Shown here: one piece after another, positions 18,376 to 27,675 of the stretch
Layout: every line of letters starts with the position of its first letter
How positions within the stretch are numbered: the first letter of the stretch is position 1
NCBI GenBank assembly: GCA_030141605.1
Contig: JAQGDQ010000060.1
Span: 374,001-402,500 of the forward strand
Direction: 5' to 3'
DNA from: Tubiluchus corallicola
Taxonomy: Eukaryota > Priapulida > Priapulimorpha > Priapulimorphida > Tubiluchidae
Length of the DNA stretch: 28,500 nucleotides
Notes under the pieces: model-generated
The model's input: only the letters and a program-made list of their open reading frames with translations
What the model was told of the DNA's origin: nothing
Database searches by the model: none
Position numbers and translations under genes: made by a program

Positions 18376-18875
18376 GGAACGAAAGCGCCGATCAGCGCTG
18401 CAGTGAAGAGAAAAAGAAGCTAACGAACCAGATGTTACTTAGGCGTATAGAAGCTTGGTTTTTTAGTCTTGAAGTAGAAATTTACTGTTATGAATTATTC
18501 AATTTTGGTAACTTTAAGAAAGTATTTTTATTAGGGATTCTTCTGCAAACAAAACAGACTCTTATCCTTTTTGTTTTGCATAACGACAAAGAATAGGTCA
18601 ATTTTAAGAGTTGAAAAATATGAAAGTACCTATTACTATGGAGCGACTAAGTAAAAGCATCTATTTACGTCCTTTGAAATTCCCAAATTTATTGACATGG
18701 AAGAAAATAAAATGGTGGCAGAAAATACGAAAAGTGTCTCTGAACGACGATTGCACAAGGAAGCAGGTCTGCGAAAGAAAATTAAAACGTTTTCTCAATA
18801 AGCGCACGCACAACTAATCATGCACAGTGCTAATGCCTGATGAAAATTTACGAAGCCACGTACTTTGGGAATCTC
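18376..18875. other. intergenic DNA, no gene seen
   Basis: Open frames at 18360-18596 and 18611-18817 are Lys-rich, short and without domains. No promoter or splice structure was found to support either. Confidence 0.4.
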
Positions 18876-19054
18876 TGCGCATGCGCCGTTGGCGAGCAAA
18901 TACGCTAAACAAAGTTAGCTGGCAGTAAAACTGTTTGCAATTGAAATGCCTTCTCAATTACATCGCATCGTTAGGACTCTTCTAAATGAGTTCAACAGCA
19001 TCACCCAGTTGTCACGGTTACAGCAAACACAGACTGGCTAGTTGTCATGGTTAC
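18876..19054. promoter_or_regulatory. NRF1 palindrome plus two tandem RFX X-box-like sites
   Basis: TGCGCATGCGCC (18876-18887) matches NRF1. GTTGTCACGGTTAC (19008-19021) and GTTGTCATGGTTAC (19041-19054) are X-box-like palindromes, 33 bp apart inside a short imperfect direct repeat that continues into AGCAAACACA / GGTAAACACA. Co-occurrence of NRF1 and RFX sites is promoter-like. No gene was recognised nearby. Confidence 0.35.
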
Positions 19055-19060
19055 GGTAAA

Positions 19061-19555
19061 CACACGTAATGTGTGCTCAGCGGTTACTAAGTCAGTGCAA
19101 TTCATCTAATGAAACTATTACCTACTGACGCCTAAGCGTTGAACCAACACTCCACCTTTCAACTAAATTACAAGTCATAAAATAAAGGGAAAATCAATTT
19201 ATGAATCAGAAGTGAATTTTCCATCTTCATTTCAAAATCAGTTGCCATGATCAGCACGGGCTCAAGTTCAACACATTGCTTGGCCGATCTTCCTATATTA
19301 ATGGTAAATGCGCCAAGCGTAGGAATTCTTCGGGCACTTCTTTTAGGAATGAACGTCATATTCCTCTGAATCAAGCAATTGCACTAATAATAATGGCAAT
19401 GGAATATGGCCACGTTTACACTACGTCTGTGGAGTTGAGAAGCAATGATGACAATTTGGGTGGTTTATTAAGTACTGTTAGTACGGCTCATTCAACTGCC
19501 ATTCCGTTTTAACAATAAAAATATACACAAGAAATTGCAGGATCAACATAGCTTA
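19061..19555. other. intergenic DNA, no gene seen
   Basis: Opposite-strand frames at 19168-19374 and 19276-19512 mirror one another and have no domain. The plus frame begins at TTG. Nothing supported. Confidence 0.4.
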
Positions 19556-19812
19556 ACCAGACGGTTTAGTCTAGTGGTAATGCGTCTGCTTTCCGTCTGG
19601 GAGGTCGTGAGTTCGAACCAGCGGCCGGGTCATACCAAAGACTTTAAAAATGCTACCTGCTGTTGCCCTGCCTGACGCGTGGTATTTAGGGTACAAGTGG
19701 GGTAATCATAGTCTCTGTGATGTAGTTGTAGGTTTTTATTTACAGTCGGCAATAATAGCTCTTTGAGCTAATGTTAATTGTTGACCCAAAAGCCGACTTT
19801 AAATTATTATAA
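19556..19812 (+). mobile_element. tRNA-derived SINE, near full length
   Basis: The tRNA-like head (about 19560-19632) has box A TAGTCTAGTGG (19568-19578) and box B GAGTTCGAACC (19609-19619), both near consensus. The anticodon position resembles TCC (Gly-like), but the anticodon stem pairs poorly. A body of about 170 bp follows and ends CAAAAGCCGACTTTAAATTATTATAA. The last 100 bp (from GATGTAGTTGTAG to GCCGACTTTAAA) match the reverse complement of 22778-22880 at about 80%, so this is a dispersed family rather than a tRNA gene. Confidence 0.85.
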
Positions 19813-20457
19813 CGTCACATACAAAAATGCTAGAATGTATTAGTTTCCTATCATAGGTACTACATTTGAGGTCTCGAATTTTCCCTGAATTACATACACA
19901 TAACCACAACCAGGCTAATTCTATATCTAACCACCTACATAATTAAACCGAGTGAACAGACGACACGCTAAAATTTTACTGCAATAAATAACATTTTTAC
20001 ACATTTAAGTTACCAAAAGGATTTTCTTAGACAAAGGAAAGATATTTACCAAACGCAGCAGCATATTGTAAATTGTTAAACACACATGAACTGGGTGAAA
20101 AGTTACAGATACAATATACAACTTTAAACAGCAAGACAATATTGGCAATTGAAACGTGTGGCTAGTTGCTCTTTACCATGTCACATGTTGTTTCAGCTTA
20201 ACTGTTTGGATTCCGTACTTGATGTAAAAATAATATCAGATCCAAGGTTACTGATTTCACCTGTAAATCTGCACATTTGTTGACTCATAAATGAATTTAA
20301 GGAAAATTTCGAAACGTCTAGTGCAACTCCGGTGGAAGGAGATTAAATCAATACGTTCTAGAATTTCCTTCATAATATTAATGGTTCTACAATTTCTTAT
20401 TCAACTTACATTTACACCTAGCAAAAAATTTAGCAACAACAGTACTGCTAGTCGTCA
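19813..20457. other. intergenic DNA, no gene seen
   Basis: AT-rich with no coding, repeat or motif signal recognised. Confidence 0.45.
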
Positions 20458-20678
20458 CGAATCCAGGTAGAAAGTTCACAGGTAAAAAAGTTACACAAAA
20501 AGTCACAGGATAAAAAGTCACGCGAAGAAAATCACAAGAAAAGTCACACGAAAAAAGTCTCAGCAAAAAGGATGACACAGCAAAAAGGGCACAGGAAAAA
20601 GGCACAGAAATAACCCTAACCCTAACACCGAACTTTAGCCAAAATAAGTTGTAACTTTTTCCTGTGAGTGCTTTCCTA
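20458..20678. repeat. GTCACAGG-rich dispersed element, copy 2
   Basis: Homologous to 12828-13010 in the same order: AATCCAGGTA, about ten irregular repeats of the GTCACAGGAAAAA type, AACCCTAACCCTAAC (20612-20626, two and a half TTAGGG-type telomere units), TTTAGCCAAAA, TTGTAACTTTTTCCTGTGAG. The right arm is complementary to the left-arm repeat and merges without a break into the 37-bp minisatellite. The minus-strand open frame at 20387-20719 is a by-product. Confidence 0.65.
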
Positions 20679-21360
20679 GTCAAAATTGTGACTTTTTCCG
20701 TGAGTGCTTTCCTAGTCAAAATTGTGACTTTTTCCTGTGAGTGTTTTCCTAGTCAAAATTGTGACTTTTTCCTGTGAGTGTTTTCCTAGTCAAAATTGTG
20801 ACTTTTTCCTGTGAGTGTTTTCCTAGTCAAAATTGTGACTTTTTCCTGTGAGTGTTTTCCTAGTCAAAATTGTGACTTTTTCCTGTGAGTGTTTTCTAGT
20901 CAAAATTGTGACTTTTTCCTGTGAGTGTTTTCCTAGTCAAAATTGTGACTTTTTCCTGTGAGTGTTTTCCTAGTCAAAATTGTGACTTTTTCCTGTGAGT
21001 GTTTTCCTAGTCAAAATTGTGACTTTTTCCTGTGAGCGTTTTCTTAGTCAAAATTGTGACTTTTTCCTGTGAGTCTTTTCCTAGTCAAAATTGTGACTTT
21101 TTCCTGTGAGTGTTTTCTAGTCAAAATTGTGACTTTTTCCTGTGAGTGTTTTCCTAGTCAAAATTGTGACTTTTTCCTGTGAGTCTTTTCCTAGTCAAAA
21201 TTGTGACTTTTTCCAGTGAGTGTTTTCCTAGTCAAAATTGTGACTTTTTCCTGTGAGTGTTTTCCTAGTCAAAATTGTGACTTTTCCTGCGAGTCTTTTC
21301 CTAGTCAAAATTGTGACTTTTTCCTGTGAGTGTTTTCCTAGTCAAAATTGTGACTTCCTG
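20679..21360. repeat. 37-bp minisatellite, about 19 copies
   Basis: The unit TAGTCAAAATTGTGAC + TTTTTCCTGTGAGTG + TTTTCC repeats about 19 times with very few changes (GAGTCTTTT or GAGCGTTTT variants, occasional 1-base deletions). Each unit contains the near-palindrome GTCAAAATTGTGAC. The unit equals the right-arm sequence of the adjacent dispersed element (CCAAAACTGTGAC in copy 1; TTTTTCCTGTGAG in copy 2). The array ends at GACTTCCTGCCTGTGATTT. Confidence 0.95.
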
Positions 21361-22419
21361 CCTGTGATTTTATTACCCACACCGTGGTCACATTCTCTTC
21401 TATCTTCTATAATGTGAACGTCCTCTGATAGCAGTTTTGATGTGGGATTTTAGGATTATAAAAACACTTGTACATAAAGTAACTCCAACTTAATGCAAAA
21501 ATCTGTTCTTCAAATATAACACTATTATCTTTATTGCACCAATGACAATTACGAAAACAAAGAGGTTTTGGCTAATGAAAATACAGGAGGCAGCGAAATA
21601 TAGCATGACTAATTATCAGCATTAATTGCTGCATGAATTGCCTTGTCATAATAAAACGGATGTCCTCTGATGGTTTGCAAAGGTCAAGTAATGAGCAAAT
21701 GGTACAGTGTGAGTCCTCTGCTCGAATTTTGAATTAAAAGTAAGGGTGAGCATTCTCTACCAGAAAGCGAATTCGAATCGATTGTGACTTTGTGACTTTC
21801 GAATTCGAGCCGAACTGCACTTCAGAATTTCGAATTGGAATTGAGATTGAAAGATTTTGGAACAAGTTTTCGAACCGCCAGTAAAAATTAGTTCGCAAAG
21901 ATCATGCATATTACTCGATTTTGTTCTGCAGTAAAACCACTGATAATTTGTTTATAAAATCGTGCACAGAAATCAAAGCTAAAATATGTTAACTGCGCGA
22001 TGTTTCAATCGTTTTAATGATAAAGAACGTATGTGTTTGAAGTGGTAAAACATTCGAATCTATAGCTTTAGTAATAAAAGTGTGATAAGCGCGTTGTGCA
22101 ATTAGTAAAATCGCTTGGAAGTCGCGATCATTTCACGCTTATGCACTTCCATTTTGAACGTTCATTCTTCCACCAGTGACGTCGATCGAAGAAAAGCAGC
22201 GCACTGTAAATTTTCGTCACAATTATAAGTTTTCACAAAAAAATAGGTAACTAACTTTTGCGATGATATTTCTGCATGAACATTAGATAAGCTGCAGGTG
22301 TGTGAATTAGTTTAAGCAGCACGCGCTTACGGAAAGTCACGATGCGCTTATGAAACTCATGACGTCAGTTACGTCATAATTTCCAAGTAAATGGCGCCTT
22401 CCACCGCGCATGAAAACTT
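21361..22419. other. intergenic DNA with CGAATTCG-rich patch, no gene seen
   Basis: 21765-21870 is dense in TTCGAA/CGAATTC words, including two CGAATTCG palindromes flanking a duplicated TTGTGACTTTGTGACTTT. Such patches occur near ends of some DNA transposons, but no terminal repeats could be paired. 22170-22385 contains TGACGTC, CATGACGTCAG and TTACGTCATAA, which are CRE-type words. No coding signal. Confidence 0.4.
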
Positions 22420-22550
22420 CTACAGCGGTAGTATAAATTAACTTTATACTTTATAGACAGTGTTTCTGCAAATATCTTTGCTATATTTTTCTAAGTTGAA
22501 GTGATAACAGTAAAATAAACCCAACACACTGAGTGACTTGTTCTTTCCTT
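22420..22550 (+). repeat. dispersed repeat fragment (partner 7055-7215)
   Basis: TATATTTTTCTAAGTTGAAG, GTGATAACAGTAAAATAAA and GTGACTTGTTCTTTCCTTTAA match the copy at 7121-7200. The strongest part is 22480-22545. Same orientation. Confidence 0.6.
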
Positions 22551-22774
22551 TAAGCAGTACAGGTAAAAGTACAGTGGACGTAGGCACACCCATGACAATA
22601 AAACAACATTAATTGAGCCAGCATACAAGTGCTTGAGTGCTTTGGCACAAACAATAAACAAAACTGAATTACACAGATTTGGTGTTAAAGAATCGAGAAC
22701 TACATCGTTTCTTTTCTCAATAGTAACTGTTTCGTCAATTGAAATAGTTCCTTTTCCCATTGTAATAGTAAATA

Positions 22775-22880
22775 CTACTAATAATAATCTTTATTTAAAG
22801 TCGGCTTTTGGATGAACAATTAACATAAGTTCCAAAGAGCTTTTGGACTAACTGTAAATAACAGTCTACAACTACATAAC
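22775..22880 (-). mobile_element. 5'-truncated SINE, minus strand
   Basis: On the minus strand it reads from ...GTTATGTAGTTGTAGACTG through TTATTTACAG, GCTCTTTGGAAC and TGTTAATTGTTCATCC to CAAAAGCCGACTTTAAATAA and AGATTATTATTA. It matches the 3' 100 bp of the SINE at 19556-19812 at about 80%. The tRNA head is absent, as in 5'-truncated retroposition. Its tail TAAATAAAGATT(ATT)n is nearly the same as the tail of the LINE-like copies at 4616 and 23056. Confidence 0.85.
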
Positions 22881-22968
22881 GTGTCATGTTATTATTTTGG
22901 TACCATGGGTATTCGAATATACTAACGACAGATTCGAATGCCATTGGTACCAAAATGACACCATTCAT
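22881..22968. repeat. palindromic hairpin abutting the SINE
   Basis: The left arm 22894-22918 (ATTTTGGTACCATGGG + TATTCGAAT) pairs with the right arm 22932-22956 (ATTCGAATGCC + ATTGGTACCAAAAT) with few mismatches. The loop is about 13 nt. Outer words GTGTCAT (22881) and the complement ATGACAC (about 22955-22961) extend the symmetry, with an insertion on the left. The left edge coincides with the truncation point of the SINE. It may be a tiny foldback element or the ends of an internally deleted MITE. Confidence 0.7.
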
Positions 22969-23055
22969 TCAGACCCATTTTTCACTCTCCCACGTCCCCA
23001 ATAGTATTCTATATCTGAATTACAGCTTAATACTATAATTCTATTCAATCATCTG

Positions 23056-23472
23056 TGTATAATGCCAATCTAAAGTTTCTTTTTATTATTATTTTGATAC
23101 TAAAGTTAAATTTTATTGTATCATAGACAATTTTGTTCTGTATTTCTATTGTGTCTCTGCAAAATTTATTTAAATTATTGTGTACTAACTGTGTATAGTA
23201 TTTTTGATTATTTTATATGATCTAATGTTGTATAAAAGTTCTGCTGGCGAGTACTTCTGTGTATTTTTTTAATATTACACGTACTTATAATTTTAATATT
23301 TTAACTTGCATTTTGTGGAATTATTACTATAATTTGTAGTTTTTTTCACCAGATGCATTTGCCATTAAGCAGTGTTGGTTTTTAATCCTTATCATAGAAT
23401 GAATGATGAATTTGCAATGATTTTATTGTTTTCATCTCTTTTATCTGGTAAATAAAGATTTATTAAATAAAG
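23056..23472 (+). mobile_element. LINE-like 3' tail, copy B
   Basis: Close match to 4616-5036 across about 410 bp, including ATTGTGTACTAACT-TGTATAG, TTTTATATGATCTAAT-TTG, CACCAGA-GCATTTGC-ATT and TTTGCAATGATTTTATTG, ending CTGGTAAATAAAGATTTA. Differences are scattered single bases plus small indels. Both copies share the same left edge, which suggests either a common element end (short retroposon) or the same truncation point. Confidence 0.65.
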
Positions 23473-23511
23473 ACTATATACATGTATATGTAAAATTATT
23501 ATAAGGACTTA

Positions 23512-23575
23512 ATATATATATATTAAGTCTTTATTTGCCAGATAAAACAGATAAAAATGATAAAATCATTGCAAT
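23512..23575 (-). mobile_element. inverted short LINE-like tail, fragment C
   Basis: The reverse complement of 23526-23573 reads TGCAATGATTTTATCATTTT then TATCTGTTTTATCTGGCAAA and TAAAGACTTAA, the last 50 bp of copies A and B. It faces copy B tail to tail, with ACTTAATATATATATATTAAGT as a palindromic AT joint. It could be an independent heavily truncated insertion or a twin-priming/inversion product. Confidence 0.75.
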
Positions 23576-24431
23576 ATATATAGATATGTGTATTCAATTT
23601 TTATGTAAATAACAGTGTCTATTTGTGTATCTATACTGGTGTAACTGAAATGGAACTGGACACTGCTAACAAGAGACTAAATGACGAACAAGAAGAACCC
23701 AATATGGAATAAGTAGAACATCTCCATTGTCGTTTTCTACAGTCAAGAAAAGCGTAATTTGATACAGCTTGGGTCCGGAATAAACTGTTCACGTGGTTAT
23801 GATCTCAAATACAAATAAAAGCCAGAAATAGACCTTTCAGTTCAACATAACTAAAACTCCTAGCAGCAGGAGAGCTCAGCCGAGGAGTAATACAAACAGT
23901 AGCTGACGTTTTTTATACAGCAGGCGAGTGACGCATTATAAACATGCCAGTGTATTCCTGGGTGGTGTGTGTCAGGCCATGAATTGTACAAAGGAGGAAG
24001 CTCAATTTCTTCCTGTGGTGATGTCTCAGAAACCGGAAGCGGATTGAGCTGCTGATGCATTCATTCAATGAAGCCGCCTATCTTTTTTTCATACAAGAAC
24101 ATACAAAAGCCTCAAATAATGGCAGGGAACTACAAAGTGTAAGGCTCGGTTATAAAATAATATGAATACGGGTAATATGAGTACTTGCTGATATTCCTCT
24201 CCAGCAGATGATGCGTTAATCAACTGGGAAGCAATTTTCCTGTAGAGAAATCCATAGATAAGAGGCCCTGTAAACAACTTTTGATTTAGCTGAATGAGTA
24301 TCTTTATAGCAATCTGTCAGCATTTTGAAAACAAGAAAGACAGACCCCCGAAAAAATCTTCCATAAAAGTTGTCTCAATATTGCCAGACAGAAGGACTTA
24401 CTGGCTGACTATTGAGTGACTAGTTAAATTG
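23576..24431. other. intergenic DNA, no gene seen
   Basis: No coding, RNA or repeat signal recognised. The minus-strand frames at 23860-24060 and 24089-24277 have no domain. Confidence 0.45.
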
Positions 24432-24531
24432 TTGATGGACTAAATCATTTAATAAAGATGAATGACTAATTTATCAACTCTTTGATGGACTAAATCATTT
24501 AATAAAGATGCATGACTAATTCATCAACTCC
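24432..24531. repeat. 50-bp tandem duplication, 2 copies
   Basis: GATGGACTAAATCATTTAAT then AAAGATG-ATGACTAATT-ATCAACTC occurs at 24434 and 24484, differing at only a few positions. Confidence 0.85.
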
Positions 24532-24620
24532 TTAAACGTCTTCTTAACTATTTGGCAGACAATTTCATGAATAATGTCTGGCTGCTTATGAATCCATTTA
24601 TCAATGTTTAGACAATTGAT

Positions 24621-24855
24621 TAATTACCTGCCTCCTTGGTTAGTTGGTTGTAGTTGTTTGGTTAACCTGCCTCCTTGGTTAGTTGGTTGCTTGGCTGTAG
24701 TTGTTTGGTTAACCTGCCTCCTTGGTTAGTTGGTTGCTTGGTTGTAGTTGTTTGGTTAACCTGCCTCTTTGGTTAGTTGGTTGCTTGGTTGTAGTTCCTT
24801 GGTTAACCTGCCTCCTTGGTTAGTTGGTTGCTTGGTTGTAGTTGTTTGGTTAACT
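24621..24855. repeat. 47-bp minisatellite, 5 copies
   Basis: Units starting TAACCTGCCTCCTTGG with TTAGTTGGTTGCTTGG and TTGTAGTTGTTTGG follow at 24663, 24710, 24757 and 24804. The first unit (24621) lacks an internal TTGCTTGG. The unit itself is built from shorter TTGGTTG-type words, so nested amplification is likely. Confidence 0.9.
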
Positions 24856-24934
24856 GATGTACCAAGAGACTTTTATACACCAGCTCGTTTGTTAGTTAGC
24901 TGATATCTTGTTTTATTCTTCTTTAAGATTTGTA

Positions 24935-25237
24935 TTGTATCTTGTATTTGGATTGTCTTAGCTACCGAAAATATATTGTATTTTGTATTTGGGTTGTCTT
25001 AGCTACCGAAAATAAAGTTTATTTTGTATTTGGATTGTCTTAGCTACCGAAAATATATTGTATTTTGTATTTGGATTGTCTTAACTACCGAAAATATATT
25101 TTATTTTGTATTTGGATTGTCTTAGCTACTGAAAATATATTGTATTTTGTATTTGGATTGTCTTAGCTACTGAAAATATATTTTATTTTGTATTTGGATT
25201 GTCTTAGCTACCGAAAATAAAGTTTGAATTGAACTGA
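24935..25237 (+). repeat. 41-bp minisatellite, about 7 copies, ending in a retroposon-like tail
   Basis: The unit TTGTATTTGGATTGTCTTAG + CTACCGAAAATATATTGTATT repeats about seven times. Two units carry GAAAATAAAGTTT in place of GAAAATATATT. The last passes into TTTGAATTGAACTGAA, an AATAAA followed by a TTGAA-type simple tail. This resembles the 3' end of a non-LTR element, so the array probably expanded within such a 3' UTR (inference). Confidence 0.85.
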
Positions 25238-25500
25238 AATTGAATTTCGGCACTAAGAGACTGCTCTATACACTAGCCTGTTGGTTGAATGAAAATGATT
25301 AGTATAATGACTGAATACTTGGTTGCTTCCTCGAATGAGTAATCAACTGACCGACTCGCTACCCGACTCAACGACAAGATAAATTACAGTTGATCGACCA
25401 ACTACTGACTGACTGGTTGAGCAAACGATTGCTTGGTGGCTGACTGAATGAATGAAGTACATTTTGCAAAGTTGATAAATGAAGTCCCTCGGCTACAAAA
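25238..25500. other. intergenic DNA with short GACTGACT-type words
   Basis: Irregular TGACTGACTG and GAATGAATGAA words only. No gene seen. Confidence 0.4.
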
Positions 25501-25504
25501 ATGG

Positions 25505-25602
25505 GTCGAGGGGCTAATGGCCGAGTGGTCGTTGCGCGGTTGCTGCAGAGCTACAATGCATTGCGAAGCTGACTCAACTCAGTGCTCAGCCGGATCGAAA
25601 AT
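25505..25602 (+). pseudogene. tRNA-Leu/Ser-like pseudo-tRNA or SINE head
   Basis: TGGCCGAGTGGTCG at 25517-25530 is a textbook box A of class II (Leu/Ser) tRNAs. A B-box position about 65 nt later, CCGGATCGAAAA, is eroded from GGTTCGANNCC. The interval is long enough for a class II variable arm but does not fold clearly. No CCA-adjacent acceptor pairing was found. A SINE head of another family is equally possible. Confidence 0.45.
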
Positions 25603-26740
25603 GTTTACTGCCACTTAAAATGACGACGTGAAATCTATTGGCACGCCCCCTACCCAATGTTCAATATGATTTAAAACTTTTATTAGAACAGTTACTTGCA
25701 GACGGAATTGTAGAACGGATAATCAATTTATGTAGGAATTCTGACTAGATGTTTTAACGTTTGAGAGATTATTTTCAATCAGAAAGCGCTTTATCTAACT
25801 GTGCCTGTTTCCAAAGTTCACTATATGAATGCTGTTATTTTTATGTATGAAAATTTTAGAATCTGTCAAAAACTAGAGAAGCAGGGACAAAAAGAAAAAC
25901 TTGTCGCGAAGTTTGTCTCATAATTACTTCGCGTTTGATTAACTTGACTTGTGAAACATTACATTGTTTGTCCTCTTGCTCATTTCTCTTTCATAATTTT
26001 TTCATCTCATTCCCTCCTTTTTTAGGCTTGTTATAACGTTGAAATAGCTTAAATTTCCCTCTAATCTTACTGTACTTATTTGCTTCTGAATGACATTTTA
26101 CATTAATAGTGTTCCAGTTTTCTGTATTTAAGCTGTGTAACACGGGTCTACCTTGAACATTTAGACCTGTGGGTTAGCCAGGCTAATTGTTCAGCTGTGT
26201 TTTAGTATAGTGGTATTTTAGTATTGATAATAATTATGTTATTTGATTCTGTGATTGTACCAACTAATATAGTTATTATAATATAATTCTTCGTGATTTG
26301 TCAATGATTGTGATGTTTGATTATTTGATTGTAAAAGCTAACAGGCTTAATAATTGTGGGCAAACTTTAATTCGGTATCAGCTCTCCCCCTATTTCCTTA
26401 CCCTATTAGCCTAGAAGAAAAATTTGGAACTGAAAACAGTTTTATTAAAGCAAGCTGGGCACGAGTATTTCATATGACACTGCAAAGGTGATTTTAAACC
26501 TATTGGGTAAGGGGGCTAAGAAGCAAGTGTGAAAATGGTCTCCTTGGAAACCATAATTCCTCTTGTGGATGTAAGATTGTAAGCACAGAAATCAAATATC
26601 TTTGGCAAATTCATACAACCTCTTCTGCAGACATTATATTAAACGTATTTTAAATGAAACGTACTTGAGTTTTTCAAGTTTGAATTGCGGTCAAAAAAGC
26701 TTTATCAATCGCGAGTGCTGGCTACGGATAGATAACCCTT
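25603..26740. other. intergenic DNA with one stem-loop, no gene seen
   Basis: CACGGGTCTA (26141-26150) and TAGACCTGTG (26162-26171) form a 10-bp stem with one mismatch and an 11-nt loop. AT-rich flanks lack coding signal. The position could suit a 3' UTR of a decayed retroelement, but nothing else supports that. Confidence 0.4.
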
Positions 26741-27420
26741 TCAACGGTGGGTGTAGTAGGCGTATTTAGAATTTGCGAGAGGGTCACGGCGTCCCGCAAC
26801 GGACGTTTTCCCGGACCCAACTCGCGACTTTTTCGAAATTTTGACCACACAGCCTTTGGAAAAAACGTTCTAACGGCGCCTGGTGGGACTCTCAAAAGGA
26901 GATATATAGCTCTTTAGAAAGAGGAAGAACAGGGCTACACGATGATGTGGGCTATATTTTAGGACAGGTCCACCAAGAGGAGTAGCGAGGAGTTAATTAG
27001 ATGTTTCATTTTTGGCAATTTTCGCTTGGAAAACTGCTAACGCAAAGCCATTGTTCCGACGTCATCCATTATACTCTGCTTATAACTTTAATTCAGTAAA
27101 AGCTGCTAAGTTCACGGTATTTATGGATAAATGGAAGAACTGCCATGGCCATTCTCACACGAACGAGCCCACAAGACAGTCAGTTAATGGCCTGCAGAGG
27201 AAAATCTTTGAATTTTCGCTAAAATTCTTGCAAAAATCACGGAGGTTTACATTTGATGAGAGCATTTACGATCCGAAGACCGTAAAAAGAGTCGACATTC
27301 TTAATATTGGACGCAAAATGGAAGGCAAACGACAAGTTACGACCTGAGTGTTGACATAAGTGACTTTACGCGACGGCAGTGCATTTTATTCGGGAAAATT
27401 GTGACGAAACGTGGTGAATT
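26741..27420. other. GC-richer block with uncertain open frame
   Basis: 26740-26900 is richer in GC and CpG than its surroundings. The open frame at 27012-27347 (111 codons) begins at TTG. Its first ATG lies near codon 38, leaving about 74 codons with no recognised domain and no repeat. A coding exon cannot be excluded, but no splice structure or homology is visible to me. Confidence 0.35.
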
Positions 27421-27424
27421 AAAT

Positions 27425-27480
27425 TGTTTCGATTTCGATTTATTTATTCATCCATCAAACACAATACAAAAATAAAAGTT
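27425..27480 (-). mobile_element. possible retroposon 3' tail, minus strand
   Basis: The reverse complement reads CTTTTATTTTTGTATTGTG, TTTGATGGATGAATAAATAA and ATCGAAATCG. GATGAATAAATAAAT-type endings followed by a short simple repeat are common at 3' ends of non-LTR elements. It is too short for a firm call. Confidence 0.3.
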
Positions 27481-27604
27481 AAAGAATTACTAATTAACAA
27501 TGCATCACAATGCTATGAGCGCAGGAGAAGAAATTAACTTCAATATGGATAAGATTAAATTAATGATATAAACAACAACTAAAAAAATACTGGAGCGAAG
27601 CAAA

Positions 27605-27675
27605 CAGATGCGAGAAAATGATAATGACGATGTTGATGATAATGATGACACCGATGGCGATATTAATGCTGATGA
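27605..27675. repeat. imperfect GAT trinucleotide repeat
   Basis: GATGATAATGATGAC-type triplets, similar in kind to 961-1191 but shorter. The complementary strand gives the Ser-rich open frame at 27505-27705. Confidence 0.7.

Noticed and set aside
19556-19640. Functional tRNA gene (Gly- or Glu-like)
   Set aside because: The anticodon stem pairs poorly, the acceptor stem does not close, and the sequence continues into a dispersed repeat body. SINE is the better reading.
20612-20626. Interstitial telomere or chromosome-fusion site
   Set aside because: Only two and a half AACCCT units, and the same motif occurs at the equivalent place in the other copy of the element, so it belongs to the repeat.
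20679-21360. CRISPR-like array of 37-bp units
   Set aside because: Head-to-tail identical units without spacers. It is a minisatellite.
21765-21870. DNA transposon end with CGAATTCG palindromes
   Set aside because: No partner terminal repeat could be found downstream. Kept only as a note in the regional description.
27012-27347. 111-codon plus-strand frame
   Set aside because: Begins at TTG, with only about 74 codons after the first ATG. No homology recognised. Left as undecided rather than called.
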